Source: an uncultured Aurantimonas sp.
GTDB lineage: Bacteria; Pseudomonadota; Alphaproteobacteria; Rhizobiales; Rhizobiaceae
Direction: 5' to 3'
Length of the DNA: 64,000 bases
Assembly (NCBI GenBank): GCA_947488615.1
Contig: CANKZU010000002.1
Span: 124,001 to 188,000, forward strand
Positions 28,927-38,633 of the stretch are shown in pieces. Numbering within the stretch: position 1 is the first letter of the stretch; each line of letters begins with the position of its first letter. The notes under the pieces were generated by a model that did no database searches, was not told where the DNA came from, and saw only the letters and a list, made by a program, of their open reading frames with translations. The translations under genes were made by a program, and so were the position numbers.

Positions 28927-29961
28927 ATGACGCTTGGACGCGCTGCCCCTGATATCGCCTCGATGCGTTGGGGCGAAGGTCGCGCCGACGCGATCGAGAC
29001 GGCCTGCCTGTCAGCCGAAAGTGACGACGCCGTCGGGCGCGCGGTCGCTTGCCTTCGCAATGGCGGCCTTGTCGGCTTGCCGACCGAGACGGTCTATGGG
29101 CTCGCCGGCGACGCCACCAATGGCGAGGCCGTCGCGCGCATCTTCGAGGCGAAAGGTCGTCCCCACTTCAATCCGCTCATCTGTCACGTCAGCGATCTGG
29201 ACATGGCGGCGCAACTGGCCGTCATGGACGACATCGCGCGGGGGCTGGCGGCGCGGTTCTGGCCCGGGCCGCTGACGATCGTCCTGCCGCAAGCCTCGGG
29301 AACGCCGGTTCATCCTCTGACGACCGGCGGCCTCGCCACGATCGCGATGCGTCAGCCCAAGGGGATCGCCTGCGCCATCATCGCGCGCCTCGGCCGTCCG
29401 CTTGCCGCGCCAAGCGCCAATCCATCAGGGCGGGTCAGCGCCACAAGCGCGGACCAGGTGATGCGTGGCCTCGGCGGCCGGATCGAGATGATCCTCGACG
29501 CGGGTCCGTCGGAACTCGGCCTGGAATCGACCATCGTGAAGCCGGAGCGGGACCGCCTGGTGCTGCTGCGCGCCGGCCTTGTCGGGCGGGACGCCCTGCA
29601 TGAAGCGACCGGGCTCGCCGTCGTCGCGCCGGACGCGGGTTCGGGCATAGAGGCGCCGGGCCAGCTTCGGTCGCATTACGCGCCGCAGGGCGCGGTTCGG
29701 CTCGACGTGAACCATGTCGAGGCCGGCGAGTATCTGATCGCTTTCGGCGAGACCTCCGTCGCCGGTGCGGCGGCGGCGGCCGAATTCGTCAATCTCAGCC
29801 CGTCCGGCGATCTGCGCGAGGCAGCGGCGAATCTGTTCGCGGCGCTGGCCCGCTTCGATCGGCCGGAGATCGGACGCATCGCCGTCGCGCCGATCCCGCG
29901 CGAGGGGCTCGGCGAGGCGATCAACGACCGGCTTCGCCGCGCCGCCGCGCCGCGGGGCTGA
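28927..29961 (+). CDS. tsaC: L-threonylcarbamoyladenylate synthase (Sua5 type)
   Basis: 344 residues, the long Sua5 form: an N-terminal YrdC domain (about 30-225) followed by the Sua5 C-terminal domain. It makes threonylcarbamoyl-AMP for t6A37 in ANN-reading tRNAs. Visible features are GLPTETVYGLAGDA, KGRPHFNPL, APSANPSGRVSAT and ESTIV in the YrdC domain, and the linker motif PGQLRSHYAP that marks Sua5 rather than TsaC. The ATG at 28927 follows GGAAG. The partner Tsa proteins are not in this window. Confidence 0.95.
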   Translation: MTLGRAAPDIASMRWGEGRADAIETACLSAESDDAVGRAVACLRNGGLVGLPTETVYGLAGDATNGEAVARIFEAKGRPHFNPLICHVSDLDMAAQLAVMDDIARGLAARFWPGPLTIVLPQASGTPVHPLTTGGLATIAMRQPKGIACAIIARLGRPLAAPSANPSGRVSATSADQVMRGLGGRIEMILDAGPSELGLESTIVKPERDRLVLLRAGLVGRDALHEATGLAVVAPDAGSGIEAPGQLRSHYAPQGAVRLDVNHVEAGEYLIAFGETSVAGAAAAAEFVNLSPSGDLREAAANLFAALARFDRPEIGRIAVAPIPREGLGEAINDRLRRAAAPRG

Positions 29962-30018
29962 CGCCGCTGAAGACGGCCGGCTCGACGGATCGTCGCCGGC
30001 CTTCTATGTCTCGATCTT

Positions 30019-31452
30019 ATGCAAGCGACCGAACACAAACTGTCCGACGCCCTCCTTGCCCGCTTCGCGGCGATTGTCGGCGACCGCAACGCCCTGCGGG
30101 AGCCCGAAATGGTCGAGCCCTACCTGCGCGAGCCGCGCGACCTGTTCCATGGCCGCACGGGATTGGTGCTGCGGCCGGGCAGCGTCGATGAGGTGGCCGC
30201 AATCATGCGCCTCGCCAGCGAGACGCGGACGCCGATCGTGCCGCAGGGCGGCAATACCGGCCTTGTCGGCGGTCAGTCGCCACGCTCGCCATCCGAGGTT
30301 CTGGTCAGCCTGTCGCGGCTCGATCGTATTCGCGATGTCGACCCGATCGGCCGCACGGCAACCGTCGAGGCGGGCGTTGTCCTGAAGCGAATCCAGGAGG
30401 CGGCGGACGAAGCGGACCTGTTGTTTCCGCTCTCGCTCGGATCGGAAGGCTCCTGCCAGATCGGCGGCAATCTCGCCTCGAATGCCGGCGGTACCGGCGT
30501 TCTGGCCTATGGCAACGCGCGTGAGCTCTGCCTCGGCGTCGAGGCGGTGCTGCCGTCGGGCGAGGTGCTGCACGGGCTCCGACGGCTGAAGAAGGACAAC
30601 CGCGGCTATGACCTCCGCAATCTGCTGATCGGGTCCGAGGGCACGCTGGCGATCATCACCGCCGCCGTGCTCAAGCTGTTTCCCAAGCCGGCCGGGCGCG
30701 AAGTCGCCTATGTCGGACTGGCGTCGCCTGAAGCGGCCCTGACGCTGCTGCAATTGGCGGAGCGGCGGGCGGGAGCGCAGCTCACCGCATTCGAATTGAT
30801 TCCGCGCCTCGGCATGGAGTTCACGCTTCGCCATACGATCGGTTCCCGCGACCCGCTGGAGGCGCCGCATCCCTGGTACGTTCTCATGGAGATCTCCTCG
30901 GGCCGCTCGCAGGCCGATGCGCGCGAGACATTGGAGGGAATCCTCGAGGCCGGCTTCGAGAGCCATATCGTCGCCGATGCGGCGATCGCCAAATCGCTCG
31001 CCGAGGCGACCAGCTTCTGGATCATGCGCGAGGAGTTGAGTTGGGCGCAGCGACCCGAGGGCGGATCCATCAAGCATGATGTGTCCGTGCCGGTCGCCCG
31101 TATCCCGGACTTTCTTCAGGCCGCCGACAAGGCGGTGCTCAAGGCGATACCGCAGGCCCGCATCGTGGCGTTCGGCCATCTCGGCGACGGCAACATCCAT
31201 TACAACATCTCCCAGCCCGTCGGTGCCGACAAGGACGCATTTTTGGCCCGCTGGCACGAGATCAGCGATCTCGTCCACGGCATCGTCCTTGCCATGGACG
31301 GCAGCTTTTCCGCCGAGCACGGTATCGGCCAGCTGAAGCGCGATGAACTCGCGCGGACCAAGGAGGGCGTCGAGATCGATCTGATGCGGCGGCTCAAGGT
31401 GGCCTTCGATCCTGACAACATCTTAAATCCCGGCAAGCTTGTTCAGACTTGA
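30019..31452 (+). CDS. FAD-linked D-2-hydroxyacid dehydrogenase (GlcD/D2HGDH family)
   Basis: 477 residues. The PCMH-type FAD domain (about 40-225) has PQGGNTGLVGGQ and GSEGSCQIGGNLASNAGG, and the C-terminal cap domain carries the metal-site HLGDGNIHYN and the final SAEHGIGQLKRDEL motif shared by D-2-hydroxyglutarate and D-lactate dehydrogenases. The cytoplasmic enzyme oxidises a D-2-hydroxyacid and passes electrons to a flavin acceptor; D-2-hydroxyglutarate is the likeliest substrate by similarity of the HLGDGN segment, but this is inference. It follows sua5 after 57 bases. Confidence 0.93.
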   Translation: MQATEHKLSDALLARFAAIVGDRNALREPEMVEPYLREPRDLFHGRTGLVLRPGSVDEVAAIMRLASETRTPIVPQGGNTGLVGGQSPRSPSEVLVSLSRLDRIRDVDPIGRTATVEAGVVLKRIQEAADEADLLFPLSLGSEGSCQIGGNLASNAGGTGVLAYGNARELCLGVEAVLPSGEVLHGLRRLKKDNRGYDLRNLLIGSEGTLAIITAAVLKLFPKPAGREVAYVGLASPEAALTLLQLAERRAGAQLTAFELIPRLGMEFTLRHTIGSRDPLEAPHPWYVLMEISSGRSQADARETLEGILEAGFESHIVADAAIAKSLAEATSFWIMREELSWAQRPEGGSIKHDVSVPVARIPDFLQAADKAVLKAIPQARIVAFGHLGDGNIHYNISQPVGADKDAFLARWHEISDLVHGIVLAMDGSFSAEHGIGQLKRDELARTKEGVEIDLMRRLKVAFDPDNILNPGKLVQT

Positions 31453-31624
31453 TTCAAGTTTTCGACTTGATAACCGTCTTTTCCGTCATGAAGACTTAAC
31501 CGACTTTCTTAGCGCGACTTCAAGGCGACGCCCCTACTGTCATCCTTATCGAAGGCCGGGATCACATCGGCCCGAACGAGAGACCGAAACATCGGCTCTC
31601 AGGAGAGGCAGAAGGCGTCATTTC

Positions 31625-32200
31625 ATGAGCATTGCTCCGAACCCACTCGCGACCAAGCCCGAATGGGCGAATGTTCCGGTCCGCCTCGATCCGGCGGCGT
31701 CGGATCGTCGCCAGACGATCGAGATGGTCGAGGACGGGGAATTGATTACCTACAAGGTCGACCGCCGCGGCGCCGTCGTCCATCGGCGTCTGGAGAAATC
31801 CGGACTGCCGGTTTCGATCGCGCTGCCGCCGCGCGCCTTCCGGGGTGTCGCCGCCCGCGCGATGGAGGATGGCAACGGCGAGGTGACGGTGACGCTCGAG
31901 CTGCATCACAGTGATCCGCGCTGCACGGTGCCGCTACTGGTCGCCTGCGACCTCTACGACGTTGCCGCCGACTGGCGGGGATGGTCGGAGTTGTTCAACC
32001 TGCCGATGCTGATGATCGAGGCGGATGGCGCGTTGCGCACACTCGAAGAGACGCTCGGACACATCCGGGCCGCCGCGCCGGCGCCGCGTCGCCGGTCGCC
32101 CAACCGCCAGCGCCGGCCGCGCTTCCTGGCGCGCCGCAAGCCCGGTGGGCTTGGCATGCGCATGGTCGTTGCCGGCGAGGAAATCATCGCCCGTCAGTAA
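31625..32200 (+). CDS. DUF6101 family protein
   Basis: 191 residues, soluble, no signal peptide. Residues about 20-145 form an even alternation of strands (IEMVEDGELITYKVDRRGAVV, EVTVTLELHHSDPRC), and the tail from 150 is extremely basic (RRRSPNRQRRPRFLARRKPGG), suggesting nucleic-acid contact. The family is confined to Hyphomicrobiales and has no known function. The ATG at 31625 is preferred to a long in-frame extension to 31439 that overlaps the end of the previous gene. It converges on ubiA with a gap of 16 bases. Confidence 0.75.
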   Translation: MSIAPNPLATKPEWANVPVRLDPAASDRRQTIEMVEDGELITYKVDRRGAVVHRRLEKSGLPVSIALPPRAFRGVAARAMEDGNGEVTVTLELHHSDPRCTVPLLVACDLYDVAADWRGWSELFNLPMLMIEADGALRTLEETLGHIRAAAPAPRRRSPNRQRRPRFLARRKPGGLGMRMVVAGEEIIARQ

Positions 32201-32216
32201 CGCCGGGCGGTGGATG

Positions 32217-33224
32217 TCAGACTCCCGCCAGCGGGAAGGACAGCGCCCACAGGGACGAAAAGATCAGGCCGAAGAAGATGATCCAGCCGAACACCGTGTT
32301 CGACTTGAACAATCTCAGGCACTGGTCCGCATCATCGATGTCGAGGGTGCGGATCTGCCAGATCATCTGGAAGGCGCCGGCGGCAAGGCCCGCATAGGCG
32401 GGCCATTCGGGTCCGCCGTCCGCGCCGGAACCGGTCAGCACGAAGGCGCCCGCGAACAAGCCGATCGCTCCCAGATAGAGAATGGTAAGCGCCAGTCTGG
32501 TTCGTTCGCCGAACAGCCGGGCCGTCGAACGGACGCCGACCAGCGCGTCGTCTTCCTTGTCCTGATGTGCGTAGATCGTGTCGTAGCCGATGGTCCAGAG
32601 AATGCTGCCGGCGTAAAGCAGGCCGGCAGCGAGCGACAGCGTGCCCCAATACGCCGCCCATCCCATTAGCGCGCCCCAGGAAAAGGCGAGGCCGAGTCCC
32701 AGTTGCGGCCAGTCGGTGAAGCGCTTCAGGAATGGATAGATCGCCACCACGCCGAGCGACGCGACGCCGAGCAGCACCGCGAACAGGTTGAACTGGATCA
32801 GCACCAGGAAGCCGACCAAGGCCTGGGCGATCAGAAACAACTTGGCCTGGAATCGCGAAACCCGGCCGGAGGGAAGCGGCCGCGACCGGGTGCGCGCGAC
32901 GAGCGTATCGATCTTCTCGTCGACGAGGTCGTTATAGGTACACCCCGCGCCGCGCATGGTGATCGCGCCGACCAGAAAAAGGAAGAGTTGCCAAAGGCTT
33001 GGAAGACCGGTGTGGACGGCCCCCGTCTGCACCGCCTGCGGCGCCAGGGCCGCCGCCCACCAGCACGGCCATAGCAGCAATTGCCAGCCGATCGGGCGAT
33101 CCCAGCGCGCCAACTGCGCGTAGGGCCAGAGGCCGCGCGGCAACGTGCGGTAGACCCAATTGTTGGACGGCGCATCCGCCACACGGTCAATTTGGTCCGC
33201 GAGGCTTCCTTTGAGATTCGACAT
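32217..33224 (-). CDS. ubiA: 4-hydroxybenzoate polyprenyltransferase
   Basis: 335 residues, an integral membrane prenyltransferase that joins the polyprenyl tail to 4-hydroxybenzoate in ubiquinone synthesis. Nine hydrophobic helices are visible. The two Mg-diphosphate motifs are NDLVDEKIDTLVARTRSRPL and YDTIYAHQDKEDDALVGVRST. The ATG at 33224 is used because the upstream TTG frame adds nothing family-like. It uses the product of the prenyl synthase at 15.5 kb. It is divergent from purD across about 160 bases. Confidence 0.95.
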   Translation of the reverse strand: MSNLKGSLADQIDRVADAPSNNWVYRTLPRGLWPYAQLARWDRPIGWQLLLWPCWWAAALAPQAVQTGAVHTGLPSLWQLFLFLVGAITMRGAGCTYNDLVDEKIDTLVARTRSRPLPSGRVSRFQAKLFLIAQALVGFLVLIQFNLFAVLLGVASLGVVAIYPFLKRFTDWPQLGLGLAFSWGALMGWAAYWGTLSLAAGLLYAGSILWTIGYDTIYAHQDKEDDALVGVRSTARLFGERTRLALTILYLGAIGLFAGAFVLTGSGADGGPEWPAYAGLAAGAFQMIWQIRTLDIDDADQCLRLFKSNTVFGWIIFFGLIFSSLWALSFPLAGV

Positions 33225-33383
33225 GGCACCGAGATTGATGGCCAAAAGGCCGCAGTCAAGGGTTTTCCGCTTTATCAACGCTTAAGATTCGCGACGCCGA
33301 ACTTGACCGCGGCCGTTGCCCGCCCGTAATCGGCACCGGTCGGCCAGCCTGGGCGGCAGAAATGCGCTGACAGGGGCGAAGCC

Positions 33384-34670
33384 ATGACGATCAACGTTCT
33401 TCTCATCGGCGGTGGTGGCCGCGAACACGCGATTGCCTGGAAACTCGCGCAATCGCCCGATCTGGGAAGCTTCTACGCCGCGCCGGGCAATCCGGGCAAT
33501 CCGGGCATCGCCGAGCACGCCGAGACCGTCGAACTCGACATCCCGGATCACGCCGCCGTGGTGGCGTTCTGTCGCTCCAACGCGATCGGCCTGGTGATCG
33601 TCGGTCCCGAGGCGCCGCTCGTCGCCGGTCTCGGCGATAGCCTTGCCGCCGCCGGCATCCCGGTATTCGGTCCCTCCGCCGCCGCCGCGCGGCTTGAGGG
33701 CTCGAAGGGTTTCACCAAGGATCTGTGCACCCTCCATGACATCCCGACGGCGCGCTACCGGCGCTTCGACGACGCGGCGGCCGCGCGCGACTATGTCCGC
33801 GCCGGCGGTCTGCCGATCGTGATCAAGGCGGACGGGCTCGCCGCAGGCAAGGGCGTCACCGTCGCCGAAACGCGCCAGGACGCGCTTGCGGCCATCGATG
33901 CCTGTTTCGCGGGCGATTTCGGCGGGCCGGGGGCGGAGGTCGTCGTCGAGGAGTTTCTCGAGGGCGAGGAAGCCAGTCTGTTCTGTATTTGCGACGGCGA
34001 GCGGGCGCTGTTCTTCGGCACCGCGCAGGATCACAAGCGCGCCTTCGACCGGGACCGCGGCCCGAATACCGGCGGCATGGGCGCCTATTCGCCGGCGCTG
34101 CCGATGAACGATGCGATGGTGCGCCGGACGATGCGCGAGATCGTCGAGCCGACGCTCGCCGGGATGAAGGCGGCCGGAGCCCCGTTCAAGGGCGTCCTCT
34201 ATGCCGGGCTGATGCTGACCGATAGCGGGCCGAAGCTGATCGAATACAATGTCCGCTTCGGCGATCCGGAATGCCAGGTGCTGATGATGCGCCTGGAAAG
34301 CGACCTGCTGCCGATCCTCCTCGCCGCCGCCGAGGGCGACGTCCCGGCCGTTCTGCCGCAATGGTCGCAGGAGCGGGCTCTGACCGTCGTCATGGCCTCT
34401 GAGGGCTATCCGGGCGCCTATGGCAAAGGCACTGTGATCCGCAATTTGCCGGCGGCGAGTGAAACGACCCGGATCTTCCATGCCGGGACCCAACGCGACG
34501 GCGACCGGCTGCTCGCCGTCGGGGGACGTGTCCTCAACGTCACCGCCACCGGTTGTAGCGTGAAGGAAGCCGCGCGCCGGGCCTATGAGGTCGTCGAAGC
34601 CGTCGAATGGGACGAGGGATTTTGGCGTTCCGACATCGGCCACCGCGCGATCATGACCGAAAGCGTCTGA
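33384..34670 (+). CDS. purD: Phosphoribosylamine--glycine ligase
   Basis: 428 residues, normal length. An ATP-grasp enzyme that makes glycinamide ribonucleotide, second step of purine synthesis. It begins [17 protein letters not shown], binds ATP through [16 protein letters not shown], and has [24 protein letters not shown] and the metal-site ligands in [12 protein letters not shown]. It stands alone, divergent from ubiA. Confidence 0.98.
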   Translation: MTINVLLIGGGGREHAIAWKLAQSPDLGSFYAAPGNPGNPGIAEHAETVELDIPDHAAVVAFCRSNAIGLVIVGPEAPLVAGLGDSLAAAGIPVFGPSAAAARLEGSKGFTKDLCTLHDIPTARYRRFDDAAAARDYVRAGGLPIVIKADGLAAGKGVTVAETRQDALAAIDACFAGDFGGPGAEVVVEEFLEGEEASLFCICDGERALFFGTAQDHKRAFDRDRGPNTGGMGAYSPALPMNDAMVRRTMREIVEPTLAGMKAAGAPFKGVLYAGLMLTDSGPKLIEYNVRFGDPECQVLMMRLESDLLPILLAAAEGDVPAVLPQWSQERALTVVMASEGYPGAYGKGTVIRNLPAASETTRIFHAGTQRDGDRLLAVGGRVLNVTATGCSVKEAARRAYEVVEAVEWDEGFWRSDIGHRAIMTESV

Positions 34671-34846
34671 TCCTCCATCCGCCGCATTCTCGCGATCGGT
34701 TCCGGGAGCGGACCGCGCCAGCTTGGCATCAAGTGCCGTGCGTCCCTCCGGACGCGCAAAAGACGCTCGACCGTTTCGATAGAGCGTCGGAATGATCCGA
34801 ACGCCGGATTTCCCTTCTGGTCCGATGCCTTTCCTCTGGATTCCCG

Positions 34847-34866
34847 TTGACCTTTACGTAAAATGC
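34847..34866 (+). promoter_or_regulatory. Shared fatty-acid-operon motif, copy 1
   Basis: TTGACCTTTACGTAAAATGC, containing the perfect palindrome TTTACGTAAA (34853-34862) just after a TTGACC box, 87 bases before fadE. The same sequence with two changes lies at 41652-41671 before the second acyl-CoA dehydrogenase gene. A promoter overlapped by an operator is the simplest reading. The binding protein is unknown. Confidence 0.55.
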
Positions 34867-34953
34867 GGGAAATGTCTCGGCCTGCGGGTGGGAAACCATC
34901 GGCGCGGCCATACATTCATCCTTAACGAGTGCGGCGAACCCCGGAGCGAAGCC

Positions 34954-37227
34954 ATGTCATTTCGTCAGGAAAAGCTGACGCGGCCGATCTATCGATGGGC
35001 CAAGGGCGTCATGCCGCCGATCTCGGAAACCGAGCGAGAGGCGATCGACGCCGGCACGGTGTGGTGGGACGGCGAACTCTTTACCGGCGATCCCGACTGG
35101 AACAAGTTGCTCGCCATGCCGCCGGCGCGCTTGTCGCCGGACGAGCAGGCGTTTCTCGACGGTCCGGTCAGCGAACTCTGCGCCATGATCGACGAGTGGA
35201 AGCTGGTCTGGGAGGATCGCGACCTGCCGCCCGAGGTCTGGGATTTCCTGCGCAAGAACAAGTTCTTCGGCATGATCATTCCGAAGGAATACGGCGGTCT
35301 GGGCTTTTCCAACACCGCCCATTCGGAGGTGGTGCGCAAGGTCTCCTCCTGTTCGGTCGTCGCCGGCGTCACCGTGATGGTGCCGAATTCGCTCGGGCCG
35401 GGCGAATTGATGCTGCATTTCGGCACGCAGGCGCAGCGCGATTACTGGCTGCCACGTCTCGCTGACGGGCGCGAGATTCCGTGCTTCGGCCTGACCTCGC
35501 AGGAAGCCGGCTCCGACGCGGCGGCGATGCTCGACACCGGCATGGTCGAATATGGCGAGCATGAAGGCGAGCGCGTTCTCGGCATCCGGCTGAATTTTCA
35601 CAAGCGCTATATCACCCTCGGCCCTGTCGCGACGGTGATGGGCCTCGCCTTCAAGATGTTCGATCCGCAGAACCATCTCGGCAAGGGCGAGGATCTCGGC
35701 ATCACGGTCGCGCTCCTGCCGACCGCCACCAAGGGCGTGCGCCACGGCGACCGGCATGTCCCGCTGCTGACCTATTTCCAGAACGGCCCGCTTTACGGCG
35801 ACGACGTGTTCATTCCGCTCGACTGGATTCTCGGCGGGCCAGACCAGATCGGCCAGGGCTGGACGATGCTGATGACGGCGCTTGCCGCCGGCCGTGGCAT
35901 TTCGCTGCCCTCGCAATCCTCCGCCGCGGCCGCCATCTGCGCGCGCACCACTGGGGCCTATGCGCGGGTTCGCACCCAGTTCAACGTGCCGATCGGCATG
36001 TTCGAGGGCATCCAACAGCCGCTCGCCGACATCGCCGCCAATGCGTATCTCATCGACGCCGCCCGCCGGCTGACCGTTGCCGCGCTCGACGAGGGTCACA
36101 AGCCGTCGGTGGTGTCGGCGATCATGAAGGCGCACGCGACCTATCGCATGCGGGAATCGGTCGAGCTGGCCATGGATATCCATGGCGGCAAGGCGATCAT
36201 CGACGGTCCGAAGAACTATCTCGCCGCCCAGTACCGGTCGGTGCCGATCGGCATCACGGTCGAAGGCGCCAACATCCTCACCCGCAATCTGATGATCTTC
36301 GGGCAGGGGGCGATCCGTGCCCACCCCTATATGTTGAAGGAATTGCTGGCCCTATCCGACGAGGACGAGGACAAGGGGCTGGACGATTTCGACAAGCATT
36401 TCTGGGCGCATGTCGGGCATTCCGCCAAGAACGCCCTGCGCAGCTTCGTGCGCGGCTGGACTGGCGGCCTCGCCGCCCCGGCGCCGAAGGATGCGGCCTT
36501 CACCAGCCACTGGCGGCAATTGTCGCGCTATGCCTCGGCGTTCGCGCTTCTGTCCGATCTCTCGCTACTGACGCTGGGCGGCGCGCTGAAACGCAAGGAA
36601 ATGCTGTCGGCACGGCTCGGCGACATTCTCTCCGAACTCTATCTCCTCGGCGCCGTCCTGAAGCGGTTCGAGACCGAGGGACGGCCAGAGGCCGACAAGC
36701 CGCTGGTCGAGTACATCATGGCGAAGGGCTACAATCGCATGGCCCTTGCCTTCAACGGCGTCCTCGACAATCTGCCGGCGCGCTGGGCGGCGATCCTGAC
36801 GCGGGCGATCGCCTTCCCGCTGGGCGTGCCGTATCACGAGCCGTCCGACGAATTGACCAGCGAGGTCGCGGCGATCCTGATGCGCCCATCCTCGCAGCGC
36901 GACCGGCTGACCCCCGACCTCTATCTCGGGGAGGGGCATGCCCAGCATCCGATCAAGGATCTGGAACTGGCCTTCGAACTGGTGAGCGAGGCCGCGCCGA
37001 TCGAGAAGAAGCTGCGCGCGGCCGACATCCGCGATCCCGAAGAAGCGAGGGAGGCAGGCGTGATCTCCAACGCCGAGTTCGTGCGGCTGGCGGAAGCCAA
37101 GGAGGCAGTGGACAAGGTCATCGCGGTCGACGCTTTCCCGATGACGGAGGTCTCTCCGATCGCATCCCAACATGACCGTCCGGCCAAAAATGGTCGCAAC
37201 AGGGAACAGCGCGAGGCAGCGGAATAA
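34954..37227 (+). CDS. fadE: Long FadE-type acyl-CoA dehydrogenase (DUF1974 C-terminus)
   Basis: 757 residues, nearly twice the length of ordinary acyl-CoA dehydrogenases. Residues about 80-480 are the FAD-dependent core (GMIIPKEYGGLGF, CFGLTSQEAGSDA, AMDIHGGKAIIDGP), and the remainder is the FadE-specific DUF1974 helical domain. It catalyses the first step of fatty-acid beta-oxidation. The start at 34954 (MSFRQEKL) follows GGAG; a frame from 34792 covers the promoter motif and was rejected. The stop overlaps the thiolase start as TAATG, so the genes are coupled. Confidence 0.93.
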   Translation: MSFRQEKLTRPIYRWAKGVMPPISETEREAIDAGTVWWDGELFTGDPDWNKLLAMPPARLSPDEQAFLDGPVSELCAMIDEWKLVWEDRDLPPEVWDFLRKNKFFGMIIPKEYGGLGFSNTAHSEVVRKVSSCSVVAGVTVMVPNSLGPGELMLHFGTQAQRDYWLPRLADGREIPCFGLTSQEAGSDAAAMLDTGMVEYGEHEGERVLGIRLNFHKRYITLGPVATVMGLAFKMFDPQNHLGKGEDLGITVALLPTATKGVRHGDRHVPLLTYFQNGPLYGDDVFIPLDWILGGPDQIGQGWTMLMTALAAGRGISLPSQSSAAAAICARTTGAYARVRTQFNVPIGMFEGIQQPLADIAANAYLIDAARRLTVAALDEGHKPSVVSAIMKAHATYRMRESVELAMDIHGGKAIIDGPKNYLAAQYRSVPIGITVEGANILTRNLMIFGQGAIRAHPYMLKELLALSDEDEDKGLDDFDKHFWAHVGHSAKNALRSFVRGWTGGLAAPAPKDAAFTSHWRQLSRYASAFALLSDLSLLTLGGALKRKEMLSARLGDILSELYLLGAVLKRFETEGRPEADKPLVEYIMAKGYNRMALAFNGVLDNLPARWAAILTRAIAFPLGVPYHEPSDELTSEVAAILMRPSSQRDRLTPDLYLGEGHAQHPIKDLELAFELVSEAAPIEKKLRAADIRDPEEAREAGVISNAEFVRLAEAKEAVDKVIAVDAFPMTEVSPIASQHDRPAKNGRNREQREAAE

Positions 37228-38510
37228 TGGCAAAAGCGGTCTATCTCGTCGACGGCGCCCGCACGCCCTTCATCAAGGCGCGCGGCAAGCCGGGTCCGTT
37301 TTCGCCCGTCGACCTCGCCGTCCAGTGCGGGCGGCCGCTGTTGATGCGGCAGAGCTTTGCGGCGGACGCGATCGATCTCGTCATCCTCGGCTGCGTCAAT
37401 GTCGTGGCCGACGAGATGAATCCGGCGCGGGTCGCGGCCTTGCGGCTCGGCCTGACGGACGAAATTCCGGCCTTCACGGTCCAGATCAATTGCGGCTCCG
37501 GCATGCAGTCGATCGACACGGCGTTTCGCTATATCGAGCGCGGTACGGCCGACATCGTTCTGGCCGGCGGGGCGGAGGCGCTGAGCCATTCGCCGCTCGT
37601 TCTCAGGCGCGGCGCGGTCGACTGGTTCGCGGCGCTCAACGGCGCCCGGTCCACGACCGACCGGCTGAAGGCCTTCACCGGTTTGCGGCCGGAATTCCTC
37701 AAGCCGGTCATCGGGCTCGAGCGCGGTCTCACCGACCCGATCACCAATCTGAACATGGGCCAGACCGCCGAAGTGCTCGCCCATCTCTTCGACGTCTCCC
37801 GTCGGGAAGCCGACGCTTATGCGGCTGAAAGCCATAACCGGCTGGCCAACGCGACGAAGCAGGGCTGGCTGAAGGACGAGATGCTGCCGGCCTTTTCCCG
37901 CGACGGCGAGGTCTTCGATCACGATGACGGGGTGCGGTCGGACTCCTCCGCCGCGTCGCTCGCCAAGTTGAAGCCGGTGTTCGAACGGCCTTACGGCAAG
38001 GTGACGGCCGGCAATTCCTCGCAAATCACTGACGGCGCGTCCTGGGTGGTGCTGGCTTCGGAGGAGGCGGTCGAGCGGCACGGCATGACGCCGCTGGTGC
38101 GGATCGTCGATTCCGAATGGGGCGGGCTCGACCCGTCGATCATGGGCCTCGGCCCGGTCGTGTCGACGGCGCCGATCCTGAAGCGACAGAACATGGCCGT
38201 GTCCGACGTCGATCTGTGGGAGCTGAACGAGGCCTTCGCCACCCAGGTGCTGGCCTGCCTCGCCGCCTTCGACGACGCGAATCTGGTCGATCCTGTGCTC
38301 GGCCTGGAAGGTCGTGGCGGCCGGATCGACCACGCCAACATCAATGTCGACGGCGGCGCGATCTCGCTTGGCCATCCGGTCGGCACCAGCGGCAATCGCA
38401 TCACCCTGCATCTGGCCAACGCCATGCGGCGGCTCGGCCGCAAGCGCGGCATCGCGACCGAATGCATCGGCGGCGGCCTCGGTGGCGCGATGCTGCTGGA
38501 AGCCGCCTGA
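37227..38510 (+). CDS. Acetyl-CoA C-acyltransferase (thiolase, FadA/FadI type)
   Basis: 427 residues. A beta-ketothiolase with the acylated cysteine Cys89 (INCGSGMQS), the GHPVGTSG loop near 380 and the C-terminal catalytic cysteine in CIGGGLGGA. WELNEAFATQ is also present. It would release acetyl-CoA in the last step of beta-oxidation. The ATG overlaps the fadE stop by one base (TAATG). It is followed after a 123-base gap by fadB, so fadE-thiolase-fadB forms a complete beta-oxidation set. Confidence 0.93.
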   Translation: MAKAVYLVDGARTPFIKARGKPGPFSPVDLAVQCGRPLLMRQSFAADAIDLVILGCVNVVADEMNPARVAALRLGLTDEIPAFTVQINCGSGMQSIDTAFRYIERGTADIVLAGGAEALSHSPLVLRRGAVDWFAALNGARSTTDRLKAFTGLRPEFLKPVIGLERGLTDPITNLNMGQTAEVLAHLFDVSRREADAYAAESHNRLANATKQGWLKDEMLPAFSRDGEVFDHDDGVRSDSSAASLAKLKPVFERPYGKVTAGNSSQITDGASWVVLASEEAVERHGMTPLVRIVDSEWGGLDPSIMGLGPVVSTAPILKRQNMAVSDVDLWELNEAFATQVLACLAAFDDANLVDPVLGLEGRGGRIDHANINVDGGAISLGHPVGTSGNRITLHLANAMRRLGRKRGIATECIGGGLGGAMLLEAA

Positions 38511-38633
38511 GCGCGCGACGAGACACCATGCCGGCGCGGGTTCCGCGCCGGCTGTTCGCCCGAAACCCGATTCGGCGCCGCGATGTCCCAAACTCCGCGC
38601 GGCGCGTTCCGACAAGAAGACGAGATCAGAACC

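Noticed and set aside
31454..31470. TCAAGT-N5-ACTTGA hairpin after the FAD dehydrogenase gene as a terminator
   Set aside because: Only six pairs and no run of T directly after the stem.
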